The position numbers were made by a program, and so were the translations under genes. From Roseinatronobacter monicus (GTDB lineage: Bacteria; Pseudomonadota; Alphaproteobacteria; Rhodobacterales; Rhodobacteraceae), in NCBI RefSeq assembly GCF_006716865.1, contig NZ_VFPT01000001.1, forward strand, positions 2,661,001-2,725,000: 64,000 nucleotides of DNA, written 5' to 3'. Positions 1 to 9,864 of the stretch are shown piece after piece; within the stretch, counting starts at the first letter, position 1, and the number at the start of each line of letters is the position of its first letter. The notes under the pieces are model-generated. The model was given only the letters and a program-made list of their open reading frames with translations. It was not told the DNA's origin and ran no database searches.

Positions 1-56
1 TGCTTTTGACTTATGGGGGCTATTTGTGGTTTCTGTTTCTTAACGGAGGGTAGGGT

Positions 57-845
57 TTGGGCAAGGCATTGGTCACGGGTGCCGCGCATCGGCTGGGGCG
101 TGCGATGGCGCTATATCTGGCCAAACGCGGGCATGATGTTGCGATTCATTACGCCACATCGGCACAAGCGGCAGAAGACCTGGCCCATGAGATAGAGGGG
201 ATGGGGCGCCGGGCCGTGTGCCTGCGCGCCGACCTGCTGCAAGAGGCAGCACTTGCGCCGCTGGTGCCAGAGGCGGGCCGTGCCCTTGGCGGGCCGCTGA
301 CGCTGCTGGTGAACAACGCCTCGATCTTTGAAGAGGATACGCTTGCCACCGCAACGCTTGAGAGCTGGGACCGGCACATGATGTCAAACCTGCGCGCGCC
401 GTTTGTGCTGAGCCAAGCCTTCGCCGCGCAATGCCCCGCGCCGCAGATGGACGCAGAAGGCGAGCCGGTGGCGCAGGGGCTGGTTGTGAACATGATTGAC
501 CAAAAAGTGCGCAAGCTGACGCCGCAGCATATGAGCTATTCAATTGCCAAGATGGGGCTATGGGCCTTTACCCGCATGGCAGCACAAGAATTGGGGCCTG
601 CGATCCGGGTCAATGCCATCGGCCCCGGCCCGACCTTGCAGGCAGCGGATCAGCCGCGTGATGCGTATCTGCGCAGCCGCGAGGCGACCGTTCTGGGGCG
701 CGGTGCGAACCCCGCCGACATTACAGCTGCACTTGGCTTTTTCCTTGATGCCCCGGCGGTTACAGGGCAGATTTTATGTGTCGATGGGGGCGAGCATCTG
801 ATCTGGAAATCGGCGGAAAGTGCAGGCACAGAGCCGCGTTTCTGA
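57..845 (+). CDS. SDR-family oxidoreductase, pteridine reductase (FolM/PTR1)-like
   Basis: NAD(P)H-dependent short-chain dehydrogenase of 262 residues. The Rossmann motif TGAAHRLG is at residues 7-14, NNAS at 86-89 and the catalytic Tyr161/Lys165 in YSIAK. The position that is Ser in ordinary SDRs is Asp here (NMID, Asp148), and GPGPTL follows. This is the arrangement of pteridine reductases such as PTR1 and FolM, which reduce dihydrobiopterin, dihydromonapterin or folates. The start is a TTG preceded by GGAGGG about 6 bases upstream; it gives an N-terminus fitting the family. The gene ends about 290 bp before uvrC, and that gap is AT-rich with no gene seen. Function is inferred from motifs; the exact pterin substrate is unknown. 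Confidence 0.8.
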   Translation: MGKALVTGAAHRLGRAMALYLAKRGHDVAIHYATSAQAAEDLAHEIEGMGRRAVCLRADLLQEAALAPLVPEAGRALGGPLTLLVNNASIFEEDTLATATLESWDRHMMSNLRAPFVLSQAFAAQCPAPQMDAEGEPVAQGLVVNMIDQKVRKLTPQHMSYSIAKMGLWAFTRMAAQELGPAIRVNAIGPGPTLQAADQPRDAYLRSREATVLGRGANPADITAALGFFLDAPAVTGQILCVDGGEHLIWKSAESAGTEPRF

Positions 846-1136
846 CCCGATGCGCCCCAAGTTGTGCACTGTTCACAGTCCTGTCACAAGATTGAGATAA
901 AAACATCATGATTTTCATAGGCTTGCGAATTGCAAAAATAATATCGCTTGATTTCATGTGCTTAACATATTGCCTTTTTTTTAGGCATTTCTGGAATTAG
1001 CCGTTGAATCAAGGGAAAAACGCTGCAATCCAGAATTTCCCCACAGAGATATCCACAGGTTCAGTGGACAGGATTCAGGTTGTAGCACGGGTGAAAACAT
1101 TGCAGAGCGCCGCAGAATCACGCAAGACCGAAGGTA

Positions 1137-3017
1137 ATGGCTGAGCATTCCGATCATATCGCAGGAACAGACCCCGAAACGCGGGGCCATGCCTGTATTC
1201 AGTCCTATCTGGACACGCTCGACAAATCGCCCGGCGTCTACCGGATGCTGAACGAGAAATCCGAAGTGCTCTATGTCGGCAAGGCACGGAACCTGCGGGC
1301 GCGGGTGTCGAATTATGCCCGCCCTTCGGGCCATTCGGCGCGGATCGCGCGGATGATCTCGGAAACGGCCAGCATGATGTTCCTGACCACGCGCACGGAA
1401 ACCGAAGCGCTCCTGCTGGAGCAGAACCTGATCAAGCAGCTCAAGCCGCGCTACAATGTGCTGCTGCGCGACGATAAAAGCTTTCCCTACATCCTGCTGC
1501 CGAAAGATCACGCCTTTCCGCAGTTGCGCAAGCATCGGGGGCGGCGGGCGACCAAGGGCAGTTATTTCGGCCCTTTTGCCAGCGCGGGGGCGGTGAACCG
1601 CACGCTGAACCAGTTGCAGCGGGTGTTCTTGCTGCGCAACTGCACGGATTCCGTGTTCAACAGCCGCACGCGCCCGTGCCTTCTGTATCAGATCAAGCGC
1701 TGTTCTGCGCCTTGCGTGGGGTATATTTCCGAGGGCGATTATGCCGGGCTGGTGGCCGATGCCGAACGCTTCCTGTCGGGCAAAAGCACGAAGATACAGG
1801 GGCAACTGGCGGAAGAGATGGCAAAAGCCTCGGAGGCGATGGAGTTCGAGCGCGCTGCCGCCCTGCGTGACCGCATCCGCGCGCTGACCAATGTGCAGCA
1901 ATCACAAGGGATCAACCCCAAGACCGTGACCGAGGCCGATGTCATCGCCGTGCATCTGGAAAAGGGGCAGGCCTGCGTGCAGGTGTTTTTCATCCGCGCC
2001 AATCAAAGCTGGGGCAACCGCGACTTCTACCCCGCCACAGGGGCCGGGGCCGAGGAGCCGGAGATTCTGGAAGCGTTTCTGGGCCAGTTCTATGACAGCA
2101 AGGAACCGCCGCGCCTGCTGCTTTTGTCGCATGAGATCGAGAATACCGACCTGATGGGTGCGGCCCTGGCCGAGCGTGCGGGGCGCAAGGTGGAAATCGC
2201 CGTGCCCCAACGCGGCGAAAAGGCCGAATTGGTGGAAAACGCGCTGCGCAACGCCCGCGAGAGCCTTGCACGCCGCATGGCCCAGAATGCCGCACAAGGC
2301 CGCATGCTGGAAGGGCTGGCCGAGGCGTTCGGGCTGGACGCCCCGCCTGCGCGGGTCGAAGTCTATGACAACAGCCATATTCAGGGCACCGATGCCGTGG
2401 GCGCGATGATCGTGGCCGGCGCGGACGGGTTCCTGAAAAGCCAGTATCGCAAATTCAACATTCGCGGCGAAGGGCTGACACCGGGCGATGATTTCGGCAT
2501 GATGAAAGAGGTTCTGACCCGCCGCTTTGAGCGCCTGCTGAAGGAAGACCCGGACAGGCAAGGCGAGACATGGCCCGACCTGCTGCTGATCGACGGGGGC
2601 GCGGGCCAGATCAGCGCTGTGGCCGGGATCATGGCCGATCTGGGCGTTGATGACATTCCGGTGGTGGGGGTGGCCAAGGGGATTGACCGCGACGCGGGCA
2701 AAGAGGAATTTCACCGCCCCGGCACGCGCCCCTTTGCGCTGCGCCACAATGACCCTGTGCTGTATTTCGTCCAGCGCCTGCGCGATGAGGCGCACCGCTT
2801 TGCCATTGGCACGCACCGCGCGAAACGGGCGAAATCGGTCAGCGCCTCGCCCTTGGATGATATTGCAGGCGTAGGTCCGGGCCGTAAGCGCGCGCTGCTG
2901 GCGCATTTCGGTTCGGCCAAGGCGGTGGCGCGGGCGGGGGTGACGGATTTGCAGGCCGTAGACGGCATTTCCGAAGCACTGGCGCAGGTCATCCACGACC
3001 ATCTGAACGAGAGGTGA
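1137..3017 (+). CDS. uvrC: Excinuclease ABC subunit C
   Basis: UvrC makes the dual incisions around lesions in nucleotide excision repair with UvrA and UvrB. The 626 residues show the family's domains in order: a GIY-YIG nuclease (GVY at 33-35, YVG at 46-48), the Cys-containing linker ([13 protein letters not shown]), a UVR helical hairpin near 200-235 that binds UvrB, the RNase H-like endonuclease domain ([17 protein letters not shown]) and a C-terminal helix-hairpin-helix pair ([13 protein letters not shown]). Length is normal. I see no GTTC-N7-GTTC LexA box upstream. The sirtuin gene follows directly, with start candidates at or just past the uvrC stop, so the two are probably cotranscribed. 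Confidence 0.97.
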   Translation: MAEHSDHIAGTDPETRGHACIQSYLDTLDKSPGVYRMLNEKSEVLYVGKARNLRARVSNYARPSGHSARIARMISETASMMFLTTRTETEALLLEQNLIKQLKPRYNVLLRDDKSFPYILLPKDHAFPQLRKHRGRRATKGSYFGPFASAGAVNRTLNQLQRVFLLRNCTDSVFNSRTRPCLLYQIKRCSAPCVGYISEGDYAGLVADAERFLSGKSTKIQGQLAEEMAKASEAMEFERAAALRDRIRALTNVQQSQGINPKTVTEADVIAVHLEKGQACVQVFFIRANQSWGNRDFYPATGAGAEEPEILEAFLGQFYDSKEPPRLLLLSHEIENTDLMGAALAERAGRKVEIAVPQRGEKAELVENALRNARESLARRMAQNAAQGRMLEGLAEAFGLDAPPARVEVYDNSHIQGTDAVGAMIVAGADGFLKSQYRKFNIRGEGLTPGDDFGMMKEVLTRRFERLLKEDPDRQGETWPDLLLIDGGAGQISAVAGIMADLGVDDIPVVGVAKGIDRDAGKEEFHRPGTRPFALRHNDPVLYFVQRLRDEAHRFAIGTHRAKRAKSVSASPLDDIAGVGPGRKRALLAHFGSAKAVARAGVTDLQAVDGISEALAQVIHDHLNER

Positions 3018-3022
3018 AGCGC

Positions 3023-3724
3023 ATGGACCGCATCGTCATTCTGACCGGCGCAGGGCTGTCTGCCGAAAGCGGGCTGGGCACATTCCGCGATGTGGGCGGG
3101 CTGTGGACAAAATACGACCTTGAGGAGGTGGCGACCCCAGAGGGCTTTGCCCGCAACCCCGCATTGGTGCATGAGTTCTACAACGCGCGGCGCGCAAATT
3201 GTCGGGGTGCCACGCCCAACCCCGCCCATGCCGCCCTTGCGCGCTTGCAAGCCGCCCTGCCGGACCGCGTGACGCTGGTGACGCAGAATGTCGATGACCT
3301 GTTGGAGCGCGCGGGTGCGGCCTCGGTCATCCATATGCACGGGGAGTTGACCCGCGCGCTATGCGGGGCGTGCGGCCACCGCTGGGCCGCACCGGATGTG
3401 ATGGGGGTGGATGACCCCTGCCCTGCCTGCGGTACCGCGTCCACGCGGCCTGATATCGTGTGGTTCGGGGAAATACCCTATCACATGGAGCAGATCGACA
3501 CAGCACTCGCACAGGCCGACCTGTTCGTGGCCATCGGCACGTCAGGCAATGTGTATCCGGCGGCAGGCTTCGTGCAGCAAGCGGGTTTTGCAGGCGCGCG
3601 CACGCTGGAGCTGAACCTCGAAGCCTCGGCCACATCGGGGCTGTTCGACGAGGCCCGCCTTGGCCCTGCAAGCCAGTTGGTGCCGGAATGGGTGGATGAG
3701 GTGCTGGGCGAAAGTGTGCGGTGA
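3023..3724 (+). CDS. cobB: NAD-dependent protein deacylase, Sir2 family
   Basis: Sirtuin that removes acyl groups from lysines using NAD+. Seen: the NAD-binding GAGLSAESG and FRD motifs, TQNVDDL, the catalytic His in HMHG, and four zinc cysteines as CGAC and CPAC. The pair Tyr-x-x-Arg in EFYNARR is the class III (SIRT5/CobB) signature for binding succinyl or malonyl lysine, so desuccinylase activity is likely. ATG 3023 follows GAGAGG at good spacing; a GTG at 3014 overlapping the uvrC stop is the alternative. It lies directly behind uvrC. Length about 233 residues is usual for short bacterial sirtuins. Confidence 0.92.
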   Translation: MDRIVILTGAGLSAESGLGTFRDVGGLWTKYDLEEVATPEGFARNPALVHEFYNARRANCRGATPNPAHAALARLQAALPDRVTLVTQNVDDLLERAGAASVIHMHGELTRALCGACGHRWAAPDVMGVDDPCPACGTASTRPDIVWFGEIPYHMEQIDTALAQADLFVAIGTSGNVYPAAGFVQQAGFAGARTLELNLEASATSGLFDEARLGPASQLVPEWVDEVLGESVR

Positions 3725-3745
3725 GGACCTTGCGGACCTTCACTC

Positions 3746-3916
3746 GCGCGGAGTCAAGGCCGCAGGCCGCCGCGCATCGCCGGGCCGCCCCCGGGCACGG
3801 CGATTTGGCTGCCACATACGCGAAGCTCAAAACTTGCTCGGATTTGGCTGCCATAAAGCTCTATAGGTCTAACTGAGGATCGCCGCATCGCGGCCCGACG
3901 CTGCGCGGCTTTGCAC
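3746..3916 (-). repeat. Dispersed ~171-bp repeat, copy A
   Basis: Read on the minus strand this stretch aligns with 13261-13432 (plus strand). The outer blocks are nearly identical (28 of 28 bases at the GTGCAAAGCC end) and the middle is more diverged. A 19-base segment at 3770-3788 is the inverted repeat of 3890-3908 with two differences, so the element has terminal inverted repeats and could fold as one long hairpin. Inside, TGGCAGCCAAATC occurs twice. It fills the gap between the sirtuin and the next gene. The open frames across it look like shadows, so I treat it as non-coding; a REP or MITE-like element is the best description. Confidence 0.85.
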
Positions 3917-4029
3917 GTGGAATGGTCTGTGTCAGTTTGTCCCGCATAGCCGCCCCATCTCACCACCCGCAGCCATAGGGTGTGCGCTTCCCCCTTGCGG
4001 TGCCTGCCTGCGCAATGCACTGTTGCGCC

Positions 4030-5244
4030 ATGGGATTTCGTTTCATTCACACAGCCGATCTGCATCTGGACAGCCCGCTGCGCTCTCTTGCGTTGCGCGA
4101 CCCTGATTTGGCGGAATTGATCGCGGATGCCTCGCGGCTGAGTTTTCGCAAGATCATTGATCTGTGCCTGTCCGAGCAGGTGGATGCACTGCTGATTGCA
4201 GGTGATCTCTATGATGGCAGCCAGACCAGCATGAAGACCGCGCGTTTTCTGGCGGCGGAACTGGCGCGGCTGGACCGAGCGGGTATTTGCGCCTTTATCA
4301 TTCGGGGCAATCATGATGCCATGTCCCAGATCAGCCGTGAGCTGACGCCGCCCCCCAGCACGCATGTCTATGAAGGGCGCGCGGGGGTTGAGATAATGAC
4401 GAAAGGGGCGCAGCTTGTGGCCATTCACGGCCTCAGTTTCCGCGACCCGCATGCCCCCGAAAGCCTGCTGCCGAAATACCGCCCGCCTGAAGCGGATGCG
4501 ATCAATATCGGGCTGATGCATACCTCGCTCAACGGGGCGGCAGGGCATGACCCTTATGCCCCTTGCGCGCTGTCGGATTTGCAGGCCAGCGGGTTCGACT
4601 ATTGGGCGCTGGGGCATATCCACAAGCGCGCCGAATATTCTGGCGCGGCGCATGTGGTCATGCCCGGCATTCCGCAGGGCCGCGACATAGGCGAGCCGGG
4701 GGCGGGCAGTGTGACGCTGGTGCAGATTGATGATGCGGGCCAGATCACCCATGAGGCGCGCGTTGTGGCCGTTGCAGGCTTTGCGCATGTCACGGTTGAT
4801 GTGACGGGGCTGGAAGAGTGGCGTGCGCTGCACCGCGCCATTGAGCGCACATTGGACGCTGCCCGCCTGCCCTGCCCGCATCTGGTGGCGCGGTTGCGGC
4901 TTGTGGGCGACACGCCGCTGGCCCAACGCTTGCTGCGCGACCGCGATCTGGCCGAGGCCGAAGCGCAGGAAAACGCCAAGGCGATGGGCGGGGTCTGGGT
5001 GGAGAAGCTGGTTCTGGACCTGAGCGCGCGCGCGCCGGTGGCGGGGGCCTTGGGCGCATTGGCGGGGCTGATCGAGGGCGACATCCTGCCCAGCCCGGCC
5101 TATGCCCAAGCCGTTGAATCGCTGCGGCAGGATCTGGAATCTGCCCTGCCCCCAGAGGCGCGCAATGCCATCAAAACGCTGGAGCCTGCGGCGCTGGACG
5201 CGGGCCTGCGCGAGGTTCTGGCACGGTTGCGGGGTCAGGGCTGA
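4030..5244 (+). CDS. DNA repair exonuclease, SbcD/Mre11-like metallophosphoesterase (YhaO type)
   Basis: Two-metal phosphoesterase of about 404 residues with the Mre11/SbcD motifs HTADLHLDS (Asp10, His12), GDLYDG (Asp59) and GNHD (93-96), then LMHTS and GHIH. ATG 4030 places the first beta strand (FRFIHTADLH) at the N-terminus as in the family; the frame runs open upstream to a GTG at 3982 but that extension looks non-coding. The stop overlaps the start of the next gene (TGATG), so it is translationally coupled to a large SMC-like ATPase. Such pairs act as ATP-dependent nucleases on DNA ends. The pair resembles Bacillus YhaO/YhaN more than the zinc-hook SbcCD. Confidence 0.85.
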   Translation: MGFRFIHTADLHLDSPLRSLALRDPDLAELIADASRLSFRKIIDLCLSEQVDALLIAGDLYDGSQTSMKTARFLAAELARLDRAGICAFIIRGNHDAMSQISRELTPPPSTHVYEGRAGVEIMTKGAQLVAIHGLSFRDPHAPESLLPKYRPPEADAINIGLMHTSLNGAAGHDPYAPCALSDLQASGFDYWALGHIHKRAEYSGAAHVVMPGIPQGRDIGEPGAGSVTLVQIDDAGQITHEARVVAVAGFAHVTVDVTGLEEWRALHRAIERTLDAARLPCPHLVARLRLVGDTPLAQRLLRDRDLAEAEAQENAKAMGGVWVEKLVLDLSARAPVAGALGALAGLIEGDILPSPAYAQAVESLRQDLESALPPEARNAIKTLEPAALDAGLREVLARLRGQG

Positions 5245-8200
5245 TGCGGCTGGAGCAGTTGGGACTTGTGCGCTACGGGCATTTCACCGATGCGGCGGTG
5301 CGCTTCCCGCGCCCTGCGGGCACGGCCCCGGACCTGCATGTGATCTATGGCCCCAATGAAGCGGGCAAATCGACCCTGTTTTCGGCATGGCTGGACCTGC
5401 TGTTTGGCATTCCGACGCGCACGGCGTATAATTTTCTGCATGACAACCGCGCCTTGCGGATCGAGGCTGAGATTTCTTCGGCCAGCGGGGGTTTGGCGCT
5501 GGCGCGGCTGAAGGGCAACACCAACACGCTGCGGGACCGCGCGACAGATGCGCCGCTGCCAGAAGCCGCGCTGGGGGCGGCCCTTGGCGGGCTGGACCGG
5601 GACGCCTATACCACCATGTTCTCGCTGGATGATGACACGCTGGAATCGGGCGGCGAGAGCATTCTCGACAGCAAGGGCGATCTGGGGCAATTGCTGTTTT
5701 CGGCCAGTGCCGGGCTTGCTGATCTGAGCGAGGCGTTGCGCGGCCTGCATGAGGAAGGGGCCGCGTGGTTCCGCCCCACAGGGCGCAAATTCCAACTGTC
5801 GGCGCATAAGACGCGGCTGGCAGAGCTGGTCGCAGAGCGCAAGGCGGTTGATCTGCAAGTCAGCGCATGGCGCAAGCTGTCCCAGACACGCGCGCAGGCT
5901 GAAGCAAGCTATCTGGCCGCACGCGCGCGCCGGTCTGAAACGCAGACCCGCGCGGAACAGCTGCGCCGCGATCTGGATGCGCTGCCAATGCTGCAACGGC
6001 TGAACGCCCTGCAAGCGCGGCTGGCAGAGTTGCCCGAACCCCAGCCCTTGCCCGCCGACTGGGGCCGCGCGCTGCCCGACTGGATGCGCGAAGAGGCGGA
6101 ACTGGCGGCCTTGCTGCCAGAAGCGCGCGGCGCACAGGCGGAGTGCGCGCGTGCGCTGGACACTCTGCATGACGACCCCGACGCGCTGGCAGTTCTGCCC
6201 CGGCTGGAAGGGCTGGAGGGGCAGTTCGGTGCCATCGCGCGCCAGCAGGCAGATTTGCCGAAACGGCGCGAGGAACTGGCCGAGCTGCAAGACCAGATGA
6301 CGCGGCTTGTTGACCGGCTGGAGCGGCCCGGTCTGACACCTGCCGATGCGATCCTTGCGCCCACAATTGCCCAAGGCTTGGCAGACCTGATCGAGGCCGA
6401 CGCGGTGCTGCGCAGCGCCGAGGCGACAGCGCAGCAAGAGTTGGACAAGGCGCAGCGCGCCTTGCAAGACAGGCCAGACACCCCACCGCCGGAAGGGGCC
6501 GCGCTGGCACGGCTGGCCCCGCTGGTCGAGGAGTTGCGCCGCGCGGATCTGTTGCGCCACAGCGCGGATGCGGCGGAAAAGCTGGAGGCAGCACAGGCGG
6601 CGCGGGCGCAAGCCTTTGCCGCCCTTGCGCCTTGGCAGGGCACTGACGCTGAACTGTCCGCGCTGGACCTGCCCAGCCCTGACAGCCTGCGCGCAATTGA
6701 CCGGACGCTGACGCAGGCGGTGCAGGATGCGCGCGCGGCACAGGGCGAATGTGACCGCCTGCAAGACGCAGTGGCGCGGCTGCGCGCGGATACCTGCGCG
6801 GCGCAACCTGTCAGCGCGACTGAGGCCGCTGCCGCCCGCACGGCGCGCGATGCGGCATGGACCGCGCATCTGGGTGATCTGACCCGCCAGAGCGCTGAGG
6901 CTTTCGCAGCCGCGATGCAGGCCGATGACGCGGTCAGTGCGGCGCGGCTGGAACAGGCAGGGCTGGCTGAACGGCTGCGCGTTGTCGCACAGGAACAAGC
7001 GGCACTGGACCTTGCACTGGCGCGGCAAGGTGCCGCCACACGACTGGTCGCGCAGGTGCAAGCGCAGGTCAGCGCGCATTGGGCACTGCTTGGCGTTGAG
7101 GGACAGGGACGCCACCTTGCAGACCTGATCGACTGGCTGGCACGGCGCGACAGCGCGCTGGAGGCACAGGCCCGGCTGCACGAATGCACAGCGGCACAGC
7201 ACGCGCTGGCGGACCGTCTGGAAGGGGCCGCAAAATCGCTTGGCGCGGCGCTGGCGGCCTTGGGTCGCCCCCTGCCAAGTGCTGATTACGCGACATCTCT
7301 CGCCGAAGCAGAGGCCCTGCTTGCGACCGCAGAAGGGCTGCGCCAGACCGCACGGCTGCGCGCGGATCTGGACGCGCGCGCACTGGCGGTGACACAGGCG
7401 CAGCAGGCCCGCGCTGACTGGCAACAGGAGTGGGACAGGCTGTGCGCTGCGACATGGATCGGCACACCCGCCCCTAACGCCCGCGACATGCGCGCGCGCC
7501 TTGCCATTGTAGCCGAGCTTGCCCGCCTTGCGCCGCAAGCCGACACGATGATGCGCCGTATTGCCCGGATTGAAGAAGATATCGACAGTTTCACCGCCAC
7601 GCTGACGCATCTGGCCCAGACCCTGAACCTGCCCCCCGCGCCGCAGATCGACAGCCTGTGGCCACAACTGCGCCAGCGGCTGAAACAGGCACAGGCCACA
7701 CAGGATGAGCGCACCCGCTTGCAGACTGAGGGCACGCGGGCGCAAGAGCGGCTGGATGCACTGGAGCTGCGTCACGAGCGGTTGCGCGCTGCGATAGCGC
7801 CGCTACAGGCGCATTTCGGCACCGACTCACTGGCCGAAATTGCGCGACAGATCGACGCCATCGCCCGCGCGACCGAGCTGAGCGCGGAATACGCCAGCCT
7901 GCACCACGATCTGGCCGCCCATCTGCGCGTGTCCGATCCGGCCCCTGAATTCGCGCGACTGGACGCGCTGGATGTCGATCAGGCCCGCGCCGAGGCTGAA
8001 ACCTTGACCGCAACACTGGCCGCGCAGGATGACGCCTTGCGAACAGCCTATGCCGATCTGGCCGAGGCCGAGAAGGCCTTGGAGGGCACAGGCCATGACG
8101 GGGCCGCCGCACGGCTGGAGGCAGAGCGCCAGACCCTGCTGTTGCAGATCGAGGATGAGGCGGCGCAGTTCATGGCGCGGCAAGCCGGCGTGATTGCTGT

Positions 8201-8645
8201 GGAACAGGCGCTGCGGCTTTACCGCGATACCCACCGCTCGACCATGATGGCGCGTGCGGCGGATGCTTTCGCGCTGCTGACCGCTGGCCGCTATACCGGC
8301 CTGTCCACACAACCCGACGGGCGCGGCGAAATCCTGATCGCGCAGCAGGCGGGCGGGGCGACCAAGCCGGTGGACACCTTGTCCAAGGGCACGCGGTTTC
8401 AGTTGTATCTGGCGCTGCGGGCGGCGGGGTATCTGGAACTGGCGACAACGCGGCCCTGTGTGCCCTTTATTGCCGATGACATCATGGAAACCTTTGATGA
8501 CACCCGCGCCGAGGCGGCGTTTCGCTTGCTGGCGCAGATGGCGGGGCATGGGCAGGTGATCTATCTGACCCATCACGCGCATCTGTGCGAAATTGCGCGC
8601 AAAGCCTGCCCTGACGTGCAACTGCATGATTTGCGCGCGCTATAG
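5244..8645 (+). CDS. AAA/SMC-like ATPase, YhaN (SbcC/Rad50-related)
   Basis: Large ATPase of 1133 residues, partner of the nuclease immediately upstream. Walker A GPNEAGKST is at 36-44. A very long Ala/Arg/Glu/Leu-rich coiled-coil region (about 160-1000) follows. The C-terminal half of the ATPase has TLSKGTRFQLYLALR (signature) and PFIADDIMETFDD (Walker B). No CxxC zinc hook was noticed at the coiled-coil apex, which separates it from true Rad50/SbcC. It is probably a DNA-end-processing ATPase. It ends 6 bp inside the convergent DUF1501 gene. The cellular role of this subfamily is not settled. Confidence 0.82.
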   Translation: MRLEQLGLVRYGHFTDAAVRFPRPAGTAPDLHVIYGPNEAGKSTLFSAWLDLLFGIPTRTAYNFLHDNRALRIEAEISSASGGLALARLKGNTNTLRDRATDAPLPEAALGAALGGLDRDAYTTMFSLDDDTLESGGESILDSKGDLGQLLFSASAGLADLSEALRGLHEEGAAWFRPTGRKFQLSAHKTRLAELVAERKAVDLQVSAWRKLSQTRAQAEASYLAARARRSETQTRAEQLRRDLDALPMLQRLNALQARLAELPEPQPLPADWGRALPDWMREEAELAALLPEARGAQAECARALDTLHDDPDALAVLPRLEGLEGQFGAIARQQADLPKRREELAELQDQMTRLVDRLERPGLTPADAILAPTIAQGLADLIEADAVLRSAEATAQQELDKAQRALQDRPDTPPPEGAALARLAPLVEELRRADLLRHSADAAEKLEAAQAARAQAFAALAPWQGTDAELSALDLPSPDSLRAIDRTLTQAVQDARAAQGECDRLQDAVARLRADTCAAQPVSATEAAAARTARDAAWTAHLGDLTRQSAEAFAAAMQADDAVSAARLEQAGLAERLRVVAQEQAALDLALARQGAATRLVAQVQAQVSAHWALLGVEGQGRHLADLIDWLARRDSALEAQARLHECTAAQHALADRLEGAAKSLGAALAALGRPLPSADYATSLAEAEALLATAEGLRQTARLRADLDARALAVTQAQQARADWQQEWDRLCAATWIGTPAPNARDMRARLAIVAELARLAPQADTMMRRIARIEEDIDSFTATLTHLAQTLNLPPAPQIDSLWPQLRQRLKQAQATQDERTRLQTEGTRAQERLDALELRHERLRAAIAPLQAHFGTDSLAEIARQIDAIARATELSAEYASLHHDLAAHLRVSDPAPEFARLDALDVDQARAEAETLTATLAAQDDALRTAYADLAEAEKALEGTGHDGAAARLEAERQTLLLQIEDEAAQFMARQAGVIAVEQALRLYRDTHRSTMMARAADAFALLTAGRYTGLSTQPDGRGEILIAQQAGGATKPVDTLSKGTRFQLYLALRAAGYLELATTRPCVPFIADDIMETFDDTRAEAAFRLLAQMAGHGQVIYLTHHAHLCEIARKACPDVQLHDLRAL

Positions 8646-9851
8646 CAGCAAATCCGGCGTCTCGCCCATGTCCAGCCCCGGAAATACGGTTGCCGCCACA
8701 TCAGACGCGCGCAGGCCGAACAAATCGCGCATGGCCCAAGCGGAATAGGCGCGGATGTCGCGCAGGGGCATCAGGTCGCGGCCTGCATACATGTCGGCCT
8801 CTGCCAGCCCCGGCCAGCCGCCGATCATGCGTTTGCCCCGGATCGCCCCGCCCGCCAGCAGCATTGCACCGCCCGTGCCGTGATCTGTCCCGCGCGAGCC
8901 GTTCTCGCGCATGGTGCGGCCAAATTCTGTCATGGCCAGAACCGTGGTCTGCCCCCAGAGCGGCCCCAGCCCCGTGCGCAGCGTCAGAATGGCCGCTTGC
9001 AGGCGCGCAAGGGCGGGCAATATGGCGCGGGACTGGGCCTGATGCGTGTCCCAGCCCGACAGCGAGAAGCTGGCGATGCGCGTCTCGCCGCGCATTTGCT
9101 GGGCGACATAGGCGGCCAGACCGTCGGCATCACCCGCCGATGTCTGCGCCATCATGCCCGCCATCTCGTCCTCGGGCAGATCGGCGAGGGTGGCACCTGT
9201 CATGTCCAGCGCCGTGCGCCCCGGTTCGGCAAACAGCGGATCGGCCTGAAACAGATGCCCCAGCAACAGGCGGCTTTGCGGGCTGAGGTTCAGGTCGGTG
9301 CCCGGTTCCCACTGGGTCATGGGGGCAGCGCCTTCGAGGATCAGCATCCGTTCGCGCCCCACCGCAAAGGCCGTGCGCGCATCGACACCCGGCAGCAGCG
9401 TCAGCAGGCGGTTCAGCCAGCCATCGCGCGACAGCGCGGGCGGCATCTGGCCTGCGGTTCCTGCTTCCAGATGGTCTTGTCCGTCGAAATGGCTGCGCCG
9501 GTCGCGGTACGGGGTCGAGGTGGCGGGAACAAAGGCCAACTCGCCCGCCTGCCACAGCGGCAACAGCCCGTCCAGCGCGGGATGCAGCGTGAAAAAATCG
9601 TCCAGCGCCAGCGTCGGCCCTGCGGCATCTGCGCCAAACAGGCCCGGTCGCAGCGCGGCCAGATGGCGGTCACCGACAGGGCGCAGCACATCCAGCCCGT
9701 CCATCGCACCGCGCAGGATGATGACGACAAGGCGGTTCTCGCCCGGCCCGCCAGCAAGGGCGATGGGGGTAATCAGCGGGCTTGCGGCCAGCGAACACCC
9801 CAGCGCAAGGCTGCGCGTGACAAAGGCACGGCGGGTCTGCGTGTGGGTCAT
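8640..9851 (-). CDS. DUF1501 domain-containing secreted protein
   Basis: 403-residue protein starting with a twin-arginine-like leader (TRRAFVTRS, then a hydrophobic stretch ending near ALAGG), so it is probably exported folded. The body matches DUF1501 proteins, which have a sulfatase/alkaline-phosphatase-like fold (VVIILRGAMDGLD, SGWDTH, TEFGRT, DHGTGGAML). It sits 13 bp behind a DUF1800 gene on the same strand. The two families are found together across many bacteria, but their substrate is unknown. No enzymatic function is claimed. Confidence 0.88.
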   Translation of the reverse strand: MTHTQTRRAFVTRSLALGCSLAASPLITPIALAGGPGENRLVVIILRGAMDGLDVLRPVGDRHLAALRPGLFGADAAGPTLALDDFFTLHPALDGLLPLWQAGELAFVPATSTPYRDRRSHFDGQDHLEAGTAGQMPPALSRDGWLNRLLTLLPGVDARTAFAVGRERMLILEGAAPMTQWEPGTDLNLSPQSRLLLGHLFQADPLFAEPGRTALDMTGATLADLPEDEMAGMMAQTSAGDADGLAAYVAQQMRGETRIASFSLSGWDTHQAQSRAILPALARLQAAILTLRTGLGPLWGQTTVLAMTEFGRTMRENGSRGTDHGTGGAMLLAGGAIRGKRMIGGWPGLAEADMYAGRDLMPLRDIRAYSAWAMRDLFGLRASDVAATVFPGLDMGETPDLLL

Positions 9852-9864
9852 GGCCTGCCTTTCA

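Noticed and set aside
3754..5109. 451-residue minus-strand frame running from the SbcD-like gene into repeat A
   Set aside because: It is opposite a clear metallophosphoesterase; the part over the repeat also looks non-coding in copy B.
5235..7775. 846-residue open frame on the minus strand
   Set aside because: It lies entirely opposite the SMC-like ATPase gene; composition is Arg/Gln/Cys-rich and unlike any family. A shadow of high-GC codon bias.
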